This document shows, one piece after another, positions 54,594 to 64,000 of a stretch of 64,000 nucleotides of DNA; the stretch's first letter is position 1; each line of letters opens with the position of its first letter. The translations under genes were made by a program, and so were the position numbers. Below the pieces are notes generated by a model. It was not told the DNA's origin and did no database searches. It saw only the letters and a list, made by a program, of their open reading frames with translations. The DNA is from Trichobilharzia regenti (lineage: Eukaryota; Platyhelminthes; Trematoda; Strigeidida; Schistosomatidae): contig OX235265.1 of NCBI GenBank assembly GCA_944472135.2, positions 60,709,112-60,773,111 on the forward strand, read 5' to 3'.

Positions 54594-57480
54594 CTACACG
54601 TTTAAAGAACTTAAAATATCTATGTAGGGTGAAAAAGAAGGTGTAAGAGTCAGGCGCAAAAGTGCATTGTCATCTTTGAGTAGTCTGGTGACTGAGGAGA
54701 TGAACACTGGAAGTGTGTTTGCATCGCGCACATTAGCTGGTAGTCTATTCCAAATGACTGAAAACTTATTTAAGAAGAAGTTGTACCGCACGTAAGTCTG
54801 ACAGTGCTCCATAGCAGCTAGGTTGTGATGATTTCTAAGATTGTAACTGATGACAGCGGTAGGTTTAGTTATTGGCTCGGAGGAATGCAAGAGAAGATTA
54901 GTTAGCTTATAGTAAAAGATAAGGTTTAGCTTAAGGCGTCTTTTCCAGAGGGGTTCTAATCTTAGTCTTACGCATCGCTCATGGTATTCCAGACCACTTT
55001 CTAAACCAAGAGTTCTTGAGGTAAACTGCCGTTGCACTCCCTCTAATTTAAGCTTGTCATTTTGTCTTAGTCCGCTAAGAATAAACGGGCAGTATTCTAA
55101 GATAGGTCGGACACATACTTTGTATAATAAAACCCTAGTTTCACAACAAAAGAAATTGCGTGTTATGCATCCTATCAGCCTTCGCGTTTTACGTCTGGCA
55201 TAATCAGTCTGTTCAGCGAACGTTAGGTTACTAGAGTATCTAATACCGAGATCTACGACTGAGTTGAGCTTAGCTAGTTTTCGCCCATTTATTTCAAGAG
55301 TTAGATCAAGGTTACTGTTGCCGATACAAATCCAGCCGCATTTGTCAATGTTAAAATTTAGACAGGATTCAGCACACCATGTTGCGAGGCTACTTAGTTC
55401 AAGATGTATTTTAGTAACCATATCGCTTAATTCATGAGTGTAGCAGGAGTAGACGACTTTGAGGTCGTCAGCATATAGGAATGGTTTGCCTAAGGTGAAG
55501 CACTTGCAAATGCTGTTAATGTAGACTGTGAATAAAAGTGGACCTAGGACACTACCTTGCACGACCCCACTTGAGATCTGCCTAGGATGAGACAATACAG
55601 ATCCAACTTTGGTTATTTGTACCCTGTTGCTTAGAAATGATTTTAACCAGTTCAGTAATGGGTTGCGAATTCCACAAGAGTACAGCTTCTCAAAGAGAAT
55701 ACTGTGAGATACCATGTCAAATGCCCTAGATATATCGAAGTAGAGAACAACGACTAGCTTACGTGCTTCGCGACTACTAGTGATGCAGTTGAAAAAGTCG
55801 AAGTGGCAAGTAACGCAGGATCTATTTTTGAGAAATCCGTGTTGAGACCTTGTAACAAGATCTTCCCTAATTAGGTAGTCTGACAATTGATCTTTTACAA
55901 CTTTCTCCATGATTCGTGAGATAACTGGGGTTATATTTATGGGTCTGTAATTGCGGACGTTTGCCCTATCACCAGATTTGTAATGTGGAATTATGAAGCT
56001 AGTTTTCCACTCACTAGGGTAAGTGCCAGTGTCCATAGATATTGAGAAGAATTTAAGAAGTAACAGGGGTATATCACACCCACTGTTTTTGAAAATTATC
56101 GAAGCGAGGCCATCCGGTCCCGTACTAGTGGAAGGTTTAAGGCTTTTAATTGCTTGTACTATTAACTGATTAGTGAACACAATGCTTTCAAGGGAAGAGA
56201 TAGTAAGGGGAGCGGTTTCACCAGGCATATGTGTTTCTAAACTAAAGTTTGCAAACCAATCACTGAAAGTTCACAGATAGTGGCAGGTTCATTGTAGATT
56301 ACTTTGTCGTGAAGTAAGTATGGGATTTCCCTCGCCGACTGCATTCGTTTTTTAAGAAGTGCCGTTAAGTTATAAACTTTGGAGGTACTTTCAAGTGCCG
56401 TTAACTCTTCGTCGAGGTCCTTTTGAGAGCGTAGGCGCTTGAGAGATTCAAGAGACTCGTGGATTGAGAGCAATAGTGATATGTCCTTAGTGGAATAGTA
56501 CTGTTTCTTCAGTTTCCTTAACTTATTACGGTGTGCCCTTGGAATATATTCAGTTCGGTGTCTACTTAATTTCACTATTTTCTTTGGAGCAACTGTATCT
56601 AGACAAAGGGTAACATTCCTGTAAAACAGGGTTACTAAGGCCTCCAGGGAGTCAGTGGTAAAATAGTCATCCCATTGACAGAGTCGAATAAGTTCTTGGA
56701 CTAATCCCCAGTCTGTATATTTGTAACTACGACATATTGTGCTTCCTGAGTCTTGTTTGTTTCCTGTATTTAGTGGTGAGAAAGGCAGAGAGCAGAGTAC
56801 CATTCTATGGTCACTACTGGAAAATCGATTACCAACATACGTGGATACTGGGATTGTGTCATGACAAAAAACAAGGTCCAACATGTTGTCACCACGAGTA
56901 GGTGTCTGGACGTGTTGTTGCCATCCATAACAGTCTATAGTGGCAAGTAATTCGTCGAAGCGTTGGGGGCCGGAACTAGTTAGCCAATTGACTTCTGGAA
57001 GATTGAAGTCCCCTGCAATTATTTTGTAATTAGCACTAAACGAGGATGCGTGTGCAAACGATTTAGCTAATAACGCATCAGTTTCTTTTGTTGAGCTTGG
57101 TGCTCGATAAACACAGCCTATGAGAAGTTTGTACTTATCTCCATGTAAGACAACCCAGAGTGAGTCAGGTACATTATTCATTGTTTCATCTTCCACCTTA
57201 CTGACTACAAATGAGCTATGTATATATATGAGACATCCTCCACCACGCTTGCAATCTCTGTTTGCACGGTGTACAGTGTAATCATCGATACCTATATGCA
57301 CATCAAGTACAGAGGATGAGCACCATGATTCAGTAATCAGAGCTACAGTAGGCTTGGCGACTAATAATAATGTCCTTAGTTCAGATATCTTATTGATTAA
57401 GGAACGTGCATTAATTAGCAATATCGTGAATAAGTCACGGGATACTACAAACTGGCTTAAAATGTCACCATAACCTAAAT
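54594..57480 (-). pseudogene. CR1-like ORF2: endonuclease and RT, one frameshift
   Basis: The first frame (Met at 57421, open from about 57480) carries the AP-type endonuclease: LLINARSLINKISELR, ITESWCSS, AGDFNLPEVNW and FSSSDHRMVL. It stops at 56237 after a one-base shift near 56272; the other frame continues there as FSDWFANFSLETHMPG and runs to 54594. That part is RT: TGPDGLASIIFK, YKSGDRANVRNYRPI, QHGFLKNRSC, VLYFDISRAFDMVSH (catalytic Asp165 of the frame), GVVQGSVLGPLLF and FLYADDLKVV (YADD 252-255), then LEINGRKLAKLNSVVDLGI and the C-terminal YNLRNHHNLA and IWNRLPANVRD blocks. Apart from the frameshift all motifs are intact, so loss of function is recent or the shift is a sequencing error. 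Confidence 0.88.
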
Positions 57481-57684
57481 CTATTTGTGCGTCAGCACCG
57501 CAAGAATTTATGAATGAAAAGGAGGTCGGACTGGGTGTCTGTACATCGGGTTGGAGTGCAATGAGGTGGTCCTAGGTGCCATGGGTCGTACCAGTGATTC
57601 GGGACACCTGGAAAATTTACCATGTGTTCCTGGATATAAGGGTAGTACAGGTTGGGCCTAGGTTGACGGTTAAAAGGCATAGCA

Positions 57685-58974
57685 TCAGAGTCTACCCATC
57701 CAACTGCTATTCGTCATACCGGTATACACCTTCGGGTTGTTTTTATAACTTAAAGGGAATTGTGAAGGAAGGTGCTTTGGCTGCAAGACTTTAGGAGTCT
57801 TGGAGCCTGACTTTCTATAAGGTGGAGCATGCGGAACACCTCCAGATATACTTATGTTTCGAGAGGAGTTTTTCGTAACAAGTGATGGTTTGTTGGCATT
57901 CTTACTCTCAGCAGGCTTATTGAATACAAAGTATTCTTCCCCATCATTAGTCTCAACCCTGCGAAATTTGTTCATCGTGGTGAGGTTACTACGTTTGGGG
58001 GGAAATTTCTTAGAACAACTTGCAGAAGTTCTAGTCATTTTAACATCTTTCGATGAGGCTTTATTTACAGGGGTACTGGTATCTAAATCAGTTCCTAGTT
58101 CCATTGGCAGGTGTGGTTGTTGTGTAGTTTGCTGAATGCTAGTTTCAGCACTAGGTGTCTGTTGCTGTGCACGATCCTTTTTTGGTAAATCTAAGCTAGA
58201 GGAGGTGACCAGGTTATTACTACGCATTATTCTGCGCTGACACGGTGTTTTATCCTGAGCTACGGTTATAGACTTATAACTGCTATTCAGTCTTAAGTGA
58301 TCCTGACATTTAGTAAACTTACTAGCATCAAGGGAATTACTGAATTTAAAAATGATTGGGCAATTAGCCTGGTTAGACTTTTTACGAAGTCGTTTGCATT
58401 CACATGGAACACTAGCCATGCCGCAACAAATCAGGATTTTGTGTCTTACAGTTTTCAGGGGCAGAGAATCTGGGACGTTGTAAACTATAGCTTGGTGAGA
58501 AGAGGTTATACGCTTCATCACCTCCGTAGCCAAGCAGTCAATCAGATTTTCAGCTTTATTTAGGTTGTCTGGAGATATTTTAGGATGCCTTTCTAAAAGA
58601 CAGGCTATTGGGTCTAAATTCAAAAGCTTATTTTGAGTTACATCCAGTAAACACTTAACCTGACCAATATCAGACCGGCTCTCCGTGGTATTTGAGATTG
58701 GCAGTGACATACTATCAAACTGATCTAATTTTTTCTGAATTTCACTTACTTGCCTCTGCATATCTTTCAAAAGGAGGTTTAGTTTACAGAACTCAGAGTT
58801 CTCTAACAGAACATCTTTCACCTGTATCACAGGAGTGAGATCTGCACTCAAACCATTTTGAGAGCTAGTAGTTGATACTGTATTACCAGGCGGTAATGCA
58901 GTTATAACCGAATTTGAGCCACTATCTAAAACAATTGTGTTTCTACGAACACGTTTTTTAGAGATTTGGACCAT
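57685..58974 (-). CDS. CR1-like ORF1 protein (429 aa), RNA-binding type
   Basis: ORF1 of LINEs binds element RNA. The N-terminus is basic (KKRVRRNT). Residues ~58-95 (NSEFCKLNLLLKDMQRQVSE and on) suggest a coiled coil. Residues ~165-230 resemble the RRM-like 'transposase 22' fold of LINE ORF1: AIVYNVPDS, HKILICCG, CECKRLRKK and CPIIFKFSNSLDASKF. The rest is Ser/Lys/Pro-rich. It ends 5 bp before a further open frame (57492-57680) rich in Pro and aromatic residues that may be a frameshifted C-terminal extension. Confidence 0.75.
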   Translation of the reverse strand: MVQISKKRVRRNTIVLDSGSNSVITALPPGNTVSTTSSQNGLSADLTPVIQVKDVLLENSEFCKLNLLLKDMQRQVSEIQKKLDQFDSMSLPISNTTESRSDIGQVKCLLDVTQNKLLNLDPIACLLERHPKISPDNLNKAENLIDCLATEVMKRITSSHQAIVYNVPDSLPLKTVRHKILICCGMASVPCECKRLRKKSNQANCPIIFKFSNSLDASKFTKCQDHLRLNSSYKSITVAQDKTPCQRRIMRSNNLVTSSSLDLPKKDRAQQQTPSAETSIQQTTQQPHLPMELGTDLDTSTPVNKASSKDVKMTRTSASCSKKFPPKRSNLTTMNKFRRVETNDGEEYFVFNKPAESKNANKPSLVTKNSSRNISISGGVPHAPPYRKSGSKTPKVLQPKHLPSQFPLSYKNNPKVYTGMTNSSWMGRL

Positions 58975-59067
58975 AATTTCAAGAATTATATGACAATAAG
59001 CAGTAAATAAATTTCAGAGCAAACACGTGCAAAAATGTCACCAATTTCGAACGTACCGCGTACTGCT

Positions 59068-59755
59068 GTCACTAAGGTGAATCTCCCCATTCTGCAGGAA
59101 CAGCAATATACAAATTAAAGGCTCGAGATATTTCTGATTTTTATGAGGGCTTAGATCTTTATCTTGAAAAAGATAATAATGAACGCCTTGACAGATCATG
59201 CTTCTACCTTTAAATATATACCATTCGCTCAGCCTATTGTTGAGATGCGACCATGTGGGATCTGCACAGATTTATGGGGCATCTTATAAACTAACTTGCT
59301 GTCCATTGTCGGATCTTTAAATACCACTTCACAATGTCTTATCTCATTCATTTTCTAATAACGTCTTTACTTGATCCTCATTATATTCCATTAAACCTAA
59401 CATTTTATAGCTCTTTATGAATTTGATTCGACTTATTCTATTCCTATTCTCTGTGAGGTACGGTTGTGCACCAAATGCACAAAAAAGCATAAAGTAAAAA
59501 AAACAGACATAAGGAAAAAATGTATTAAAACCAAAAGTGGACATCATGATAGTACGAGATATACGCGTAGCATTATACATTGCAAATGAACGTTGTCAGC
59601 CTAGGGAGTTTCCTTTATTAATGCATTTATTAGTGATACTTGCACTTACCCATTTCATTACACTTTATTGATTCACCTTAGCACTTTTACTTTTCTAAAA
59701 ACAGCTTTCAATCCGTTGTAAACGTTGTACTTACCTCAATATTGGTTGGTTATCG
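59068..59755. repeat. 688 bp direct repeat, copy 2 (5' flank of CR1-like LINE)
   Basis: Same sequence as 52933-53620, starting GTCACTAAGGTGAATC and ending GGTTGGTTATCG, with no difference noticed. Confidence 0.92.
59344..59580 (-). CDS. Second copy of the 78-codon ORF, unknown
   Basis: Identical to 53209-53445, carried in the second direct repeat. See that entry for its signal-peptide-like N-terminus. If this is a host exon, the insertion has duplicated it. Confidence 0.25.
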   Translation of the reverse strand: MYNATRISRTIMMSTFGFNTFFPYVCFFYFMLFCAFGAQPYLTENRNRISRIKFIKSYKMLGLMEYNEDQVKTLLENE

Positions 59756-60002
59756 AATGCCGACAACCACGGGATGAAAACGAAACGAAGTCGATTTTCC
59801 CGCTCAACCTGGAGGACAATTGTTCAATTCAATAACTATACAGCCTAGTTCAGACAATCAGTGTATTTATATATATATCAAATATTTAACTGTTGAAACA
59901 TTATTAACTTGTAGACAATCTACGATTTGATATTATATCATACTTGATCGTGCCTGTAAAAATGGCATGCATTTTCATGTAAAGTTGAGGGTATTCGATG
60001 TT

Positions 60003-60060
60003 GCGTTAGTATACTTCGTACTATCCGTGAACGCAAAATCCATCAGCTTCTGAATATCCG
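60003..60060 (+). repeat. 3' fragment of the TGTAGCGG-family LTR
   Basis: GCGTTAGTATACTTCGTACT and ATCCGTGAACG match the 3' part of the solo LTR near 22198-22232. In this orientation an internal element region would follow, which agrees with the Gag-like relic at 60300-61165. Confidence 0.55.
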
Positions 60061-60299
60061 TTAAACGCAACTCAGCCTCATTTTCATTCCAATAAACTAG
60101 ATTTTAGATGCCGGAAGTATTAGTTTATGAATATATGTATTATGCATCACTAAATGGCTACATACGTGATGGTATTGATGGAGAATTTTATTAATTATTA
60201 TTATATTACACATCACAAATAGCGAGGCAAACAATGGTGTTACAACGTAACAGCTTACCCCAAGTATATTAGGTCCCGTCGATGATATAGTGGGCCTAT

Positions 60300-61165
60300 A
60301 CTGAAATGGCGAGACCCACTTGTTTGTCTGCTCACTTCATAAGATGTGAATACGACTTCCAACTCTGTGCCTTAACCACTGACGGTGACACCGACTGTCA
60401 CAAGTGTCTAACTCTTCCAGCCATCTCTCAGTGTGGAAACGATTTATGGTCAGCAGATGTTTCATCAACCATTCTTAAGGTGAACACGGATTATAATACT
60501 ATGACTGCACTCATTTGAATAGGAGCACAGAATAAGTGGAGTAATTGGCTCATCTCTCATTACTCCTTCCTGATTAATTACTGTTTCTGTGTCTATAATT
60601 GCCTCCCTGTGTATACCAAAGCTAACTTTCGCCGTCAACCTGTGCTCACATAGTCACACAGGACGTAAAAAGACAGATTTGACCGTTAGAAGTTCGTCAG
60701 AGGCAACATTGGTTATTCTTAATTGAAGTCAAAGTATAAGGCCTTAATGATTTTAGTCAAATTCTTTTTAGTTTTCGCATTCAGTCAACGCACGGTTGAC
60801 GACCTTATCCACGCCGCCAGGATTTGATGGACTGGTCTACATTAAGTTGTAGAATTCAAGTTATTATGTCCGTAAGCCAAGAATTTAACATTGATATTTT
60901 TTGCACTACTTATTGTGGTGTCAGGAGAAGAAACTGTCCTGTCGTCCCTGTCAATCTAGTTTTGTACACGAAGATCGTGCACTTAGTTTCGCTTTCCCAT
61001 TTCAGACCACGGAATATCGACACAAGTTGGAATTCTTGAGAACATTAACTACCAACATAACCCGACGATTTGTTATAATGTATACCAAATGTGAACAAGA
61101 AAATTATTTGGTTATGATCAGATGTGAAGTAACTGATGTTTACGTTCTACAGCATAACTGATAAA
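60300..61165 (+). pseudogene. Possible gypsy gag relic
   Basis: Disconnected plus-strand frames. 60306-60518 contains TLPAISQCGNDLWSADVSST, similar in layout to the 'aLp..v..evrdli' part of gypsy Gag. Around 60900-60990 two overlapping frames give CTTYCGVRRRNC and LSCRPCQSSF, reminiscent of the Cys-rich end of schistosome gypsy Gag. The assignment is weak and rests partly on the LTR fragment just upstream. Confidence 0.3.
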
Positions 61166-61175
61166 ACTTCGTTGA

Positions 61176-61450
61176 GACAGGCTGTGAATGTCCAGGATTT
61201 ACTACACCGGACCCCACTCTGTCCTTGGAAGACTTTCAGGAACTATGCGTGATAACTAACACGAAAAACCAGAACGCAAATTGGTGACTCAAGAACCCTT
61301 TATTCTAGCACCAATACAGAGCCGACCATTAGGTTATTGTAGACAAAGTCTAAGAATAAATGTTGTAACAATTAATCACGATAATACTTCTGATAGTTTT
61401 CTCTCTTCCACTGAATGGCGAACGATGAGACGATGACTGCTGGATCGAGG
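61176..61450 (-). mobile_element. Old LTR of the gag-only element family
   Basis: Plus-strand blocks ACACGAAAAACCAGAACGCA, GTAACAATTAATCACGATAA and GAACGATGAGACGATGACTG run in the same order as in the LTR at 47594-47962 but with heavy divergence. No internal region was found next to it. It shows the family has an older history in this genome. Confidence 0.6.
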
Positions 61451-62713
61451 GTGGTGATTGCTAGTCAGCAGATGTGATGGTGGGGACATATGAGAACCAC
61501 CCTTATCTGTGGGACAGCACTCTATAGCTAGGGCTCCTGAGTTCGAATGGCTTCTGCAAAGTGAGAGAATAAATAATAAAAAAAGAAATTGAAGTTGAAA
61601 TTCGCCCAAAGCCTAAGTTTAAATACAAACTCCCGGATGAAAGTACATGGTATGAGTTCACTACTTCAGAAGGACACCTAAATGTATACTTCAGAAAAAC
61701 AGTAGATATTATTAAGCCCTCGCTTTTCTTTTACATAGTTCACGCGCTTTGACTTTTGTGTTTAACTCCTCTTCAACCTACATAAGTAGGTGAATTTATC
61801 GCCTATCTTACACTTAAACTAATTGTTCACAGAAAAGATTGTAGAATATCGGGGAAATAATATTTCTTGAAAAAAATAATAAAATAATGAAGAAACCCTT
61901 GTCTGTTATATATTTTGAATTATTAACACCTTCTATATACTTCTGCACCTCTCTGCTGGTTTTCTTGTGTCTTCTTCTCTTTTCAAAGGTACTGCCTTCA
62001 ACGAAGGTACTGATACAGCGCTGCTATCCTTCACTTATTCGTGATATTGCCAGCTCATCTGGTAGATAATGGGACCACCTATATTGTAAAATCTCCTGAC
62101 AAGTTCAAAGTTCGTCTCACATACGACTGGAAATGTCACAAATATGGTGTACTTATGGGTGAATTTAAAGTTTTATAGTTTTATGAACCATTTACCGATA
62201 ATTATTGTTTATTCTGCATCTCTTATGTACCACGTCAGCACATGTACAAAAATGCTAATTACCGTCCACAACTAACGGAATAATTTGTAATTCGTGCGTG
62301 AAATTGACATGTATTTTTTTCAATCACAGCTAAGATTTGACGGCTGAAATTATCCGTAACTTATCAAGGTCGTTGGTGGAGTGAGACGCTCGAAGGTCAT
62401 TTTCGTCCATGTTAGTCGGCCATGTTGGATTGCAGTTCCGTAGCTGTTCGTGTACGCGTTTGTTGTTCCGTTTATCCTGACGTTATACTCGACTAATCTT
62501 GTTGCATATTATTCACAAATGTTGCGTTTCACCTCATTTTTGTTTCCGTCGCTGTTAAAATGAATTATTTCTTTGGTTTCGAAAGTTTTCACTACCAGGT
62601 CAGTGCATTCATTTCGGTGTAATTGTTTCATACCTTGCATTTATGCGGCTTTCAGTGTTTTAGTTGGTTTTCAGCTATTAATGAATTAGTACTATGTAGA
62701 AGTTTTGCAAATT
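61451..62713. other. No gene recognised
   Basis: One 60-codon open stretch without an ATG (61571-61753, containing RPKPKFKYKLPDESTWYEF) has protein-like composition and could be an exon or transposon relic. Nothing else was recognised. Confidence 0.3.
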
Positions 62714-62827
62714 ATGCACATGGAGATGTTTGGCTGGCAGAAGCAGTTGTTTCCAGTCCATTTGTTGGTTGCAGGTTTTGGTGCTGGCTCATTTGGTTAC
62801 TTAGCATGTAGAAATTTGGAAAACTAA
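62714..62827 (+). CDS. Candidate 37-codon membrane microprotein, unknown
   Basis: MHMEMFGWQKQLFPVHLLVA continues into GFGAGSFGYLACRNLEN and a stop. A hydrophobic Gly-rich stretch is followed by a short polar tail, the layout of small inner-membrane or ER subunits. A further open stretch (62853-63034, STIKVYISKVFKEHNPGEF) follows after an AG that could be a splice acceptor. No family recognised. Confidence 0.2.
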   Translation: MHMEMFGWQKQLFPVHLLVAGFGAGSFGYLACRNLEN

Positions 62828-63034
62828 TGTCTTTCACGTTCATGTCCACAGCATAAAACAATCTACCAGTAAATCTGATGAGGAGAGCACGATCAAAGTT
62901 TATATTAGCAAGGTTTTTAAAGAACATAATCCTGGAGAATTTAAAACCTGGGTTGAAGATGAAAAAGCTTTGAAGCTTTTTAAGAATGTGAATATACCAT
63001 CAGTATATCTGCTATCATTTGAAAAAACATTGTG

Positions 63035-64000
63035 AGAGAATGTAAGTCAAACAAGATTGAGCCGCATGAAAAGTATGAATCTGTTGTGCTTGTGTGTATT
63101 CTGGGGAACTAAAAGAAGCTGGAACCCTTAAGGGTAAGTGTTACTTATACTTATTATTGCTTAATGTACTAGATCCAAATACATGAACTAGGACTGGTTG
63201 TAATAGAGCCAGTGTTAACATCCAGTCGATGGGTTGCAAAACGGTTTTCAAAGCGGATAAAATACGATGATCTGGTGAGTGTAGGAACTATCTCAGTTAA
63301 AGGTAAGACATGAATTAGGAAGAATGACGTTTCGGGTTGTAACCAATCAGTGACAATGTATATGAAATCCACTTAGAGATAACCTTTCAACTTACCATAA
63401 TTCCTGTCCAACCACAGATAGAGTGAAAAGCACATCTAAATGATAACTTAGGTTCCCACAAATGATTCTGACAGCATCTGTGGGTGATTTCCAAGTACTG
63501 AGAGAATTATTTTGTCAAAAAAGACTGTTCTTCACACGAAAATAGGTTATATTGATATCCTGAGACATGAAGTCTTCACTGAATGATCCTATGCCGAAAG
63601 GTGCAGCTTCTACATGGAGTAAACGATTTGTGTGAATGGCATTACCCTCCAACTATCCTGTCTTTCTTATTACACCGATATTTTGATACAGTCCACCTGA
63701 AACACTAATCATTGCAACCAACATGCTAAAAGTGTGTCGCAGTCAGATCACATGACGCGAACACCAACATAACTAGCCAAAAAATGGGAATTTCCATCAA
63801 TCCAGATAACATATAGCACAATTTTATCAAAAATTATTGGCAAAAAAATTTCCAAGCGGAACTTCAAAAGTACGTGATAAATAAGTCCAGCCGATTTGAC
63901 GCTATATCTTATGAATAATTCGGTCGAAAGCAGACCCCAAAAATTATCTTTTTCCTTATTTGTACAGCTCATTTTAAATGTTTCTCTCACATTTACCAGT
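63035..64000. other. No gene recognised
   Basis: No convincing coding region, RNA gene or repeat on either strand up to the window end. Confidence 0.4.

Larger units (their letters stand above)
53621..59067 (-). mobile_element. CR1-like non-LTR retrotransposon between 688 bp repeats
   Basis: About 5.45 kb on the minus strand. The 5' end AGCAGTACGCGGTACG abuts the repeat at 59068; the 3' end is a (TTA)n-type run at 53621-53641 next to the other repeat. The order is ORF1, ORF2 (endonuclease, RT) and a ~970 bp 3' UTR. The two-ORF plan and motifs are those of CR1/Jockey-type LINEs. Confidence 0.88.

Noticed and set aside
52933..59755. LTRs of an LTR retrotransposon
   Set aside because: The 688 bp repeats lack TG/CA ends and primer or polypurine sites, and the enclosed ORFs are endonuclease-bearing non-LTR type.

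Overview
This window looks like nuclear DNA from a trematode blood fluke (Schistosoma or a close relative). The reasons are one spliced gene whose exons read as schistosome-type hypoxanthine-guanine phosphoribosyltransferase (HGPRT), RTE and CR1/Jockey-type LINEs of the kind known from schistosomes, tRNA-derived SINEs that include SM-alpha-like repeats with hammerhead-ribozyme cores, a Penelope-like GIY-YIG remnant, and Ty3/gypsy and BEL/Pao-like LTR elements. The species cannot be fixed from the sequence alone. Apart from HGPRT, almost everything recognisable is mobile DNA.

Layout. 1-14.8 kb is dominated by a very large inverted repeat: arms 1132-5636 and 9376-13880, with paired coordinates summing to 15012 throughout, around a 3.7 kb spacer that holds a decayed LINE. 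A tRNA-SINE lies just outside it and a 233 bp foldback at 14588-14820. 15.3-18.9 kb is a nearly complete RTE retrotransposon with an intact 989-residue ORF and a 16 bp target duplication. 18.9-24 kb holds a decayed LINE, SINEs, two hammerhead-bearing SM-alpha-like repeats and a solo LTR. 24.0-27.8 kb is a second, frameshifted RTE with a 12 bp target duplication. 27.9-33 kb contains SINEs, Penelope and RTE debris.

33.7-38.2 kb is HGPRT on the minus strand: seven coding exons with consensus splice sites and the PRPP-binding motif intact. The short first exon was not located. Its introns carry a SINE and an 80 bp-arm foldback.

38.6-42.3 kb holds Ty3/gypsy remnants, including a pol frame in which reverse transcriptase is fused directly to the integrase C-terminus. 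42.3-52.3 kb is a nest of three copies of one LTR element family that encodes a BEL/Pao-like Gag but no pol. Copy 2 (43981-47962, minus) sits inside the gag gene of copy 1 (42304-49826, plus) with a perfect 5 bp duplication, and copy 1 abuts the 3' region of copy 3 (49827-52344, minus). This gag-only family is the best candidate here for something undescribed. 52.9-59.8 kb is a CR1-like LINE between two identical 688 bp direct repeats. 60-61.5 kb holds old LTR-element debris, and the last 2.5 kb has no recognised gene.

The autonomous elements (RTE with endonuclease and RT) could supply machinery to the SINEs that share their ends. The gag-only LTR elements would have to borrow protease, RT and integrase from another LTR element.
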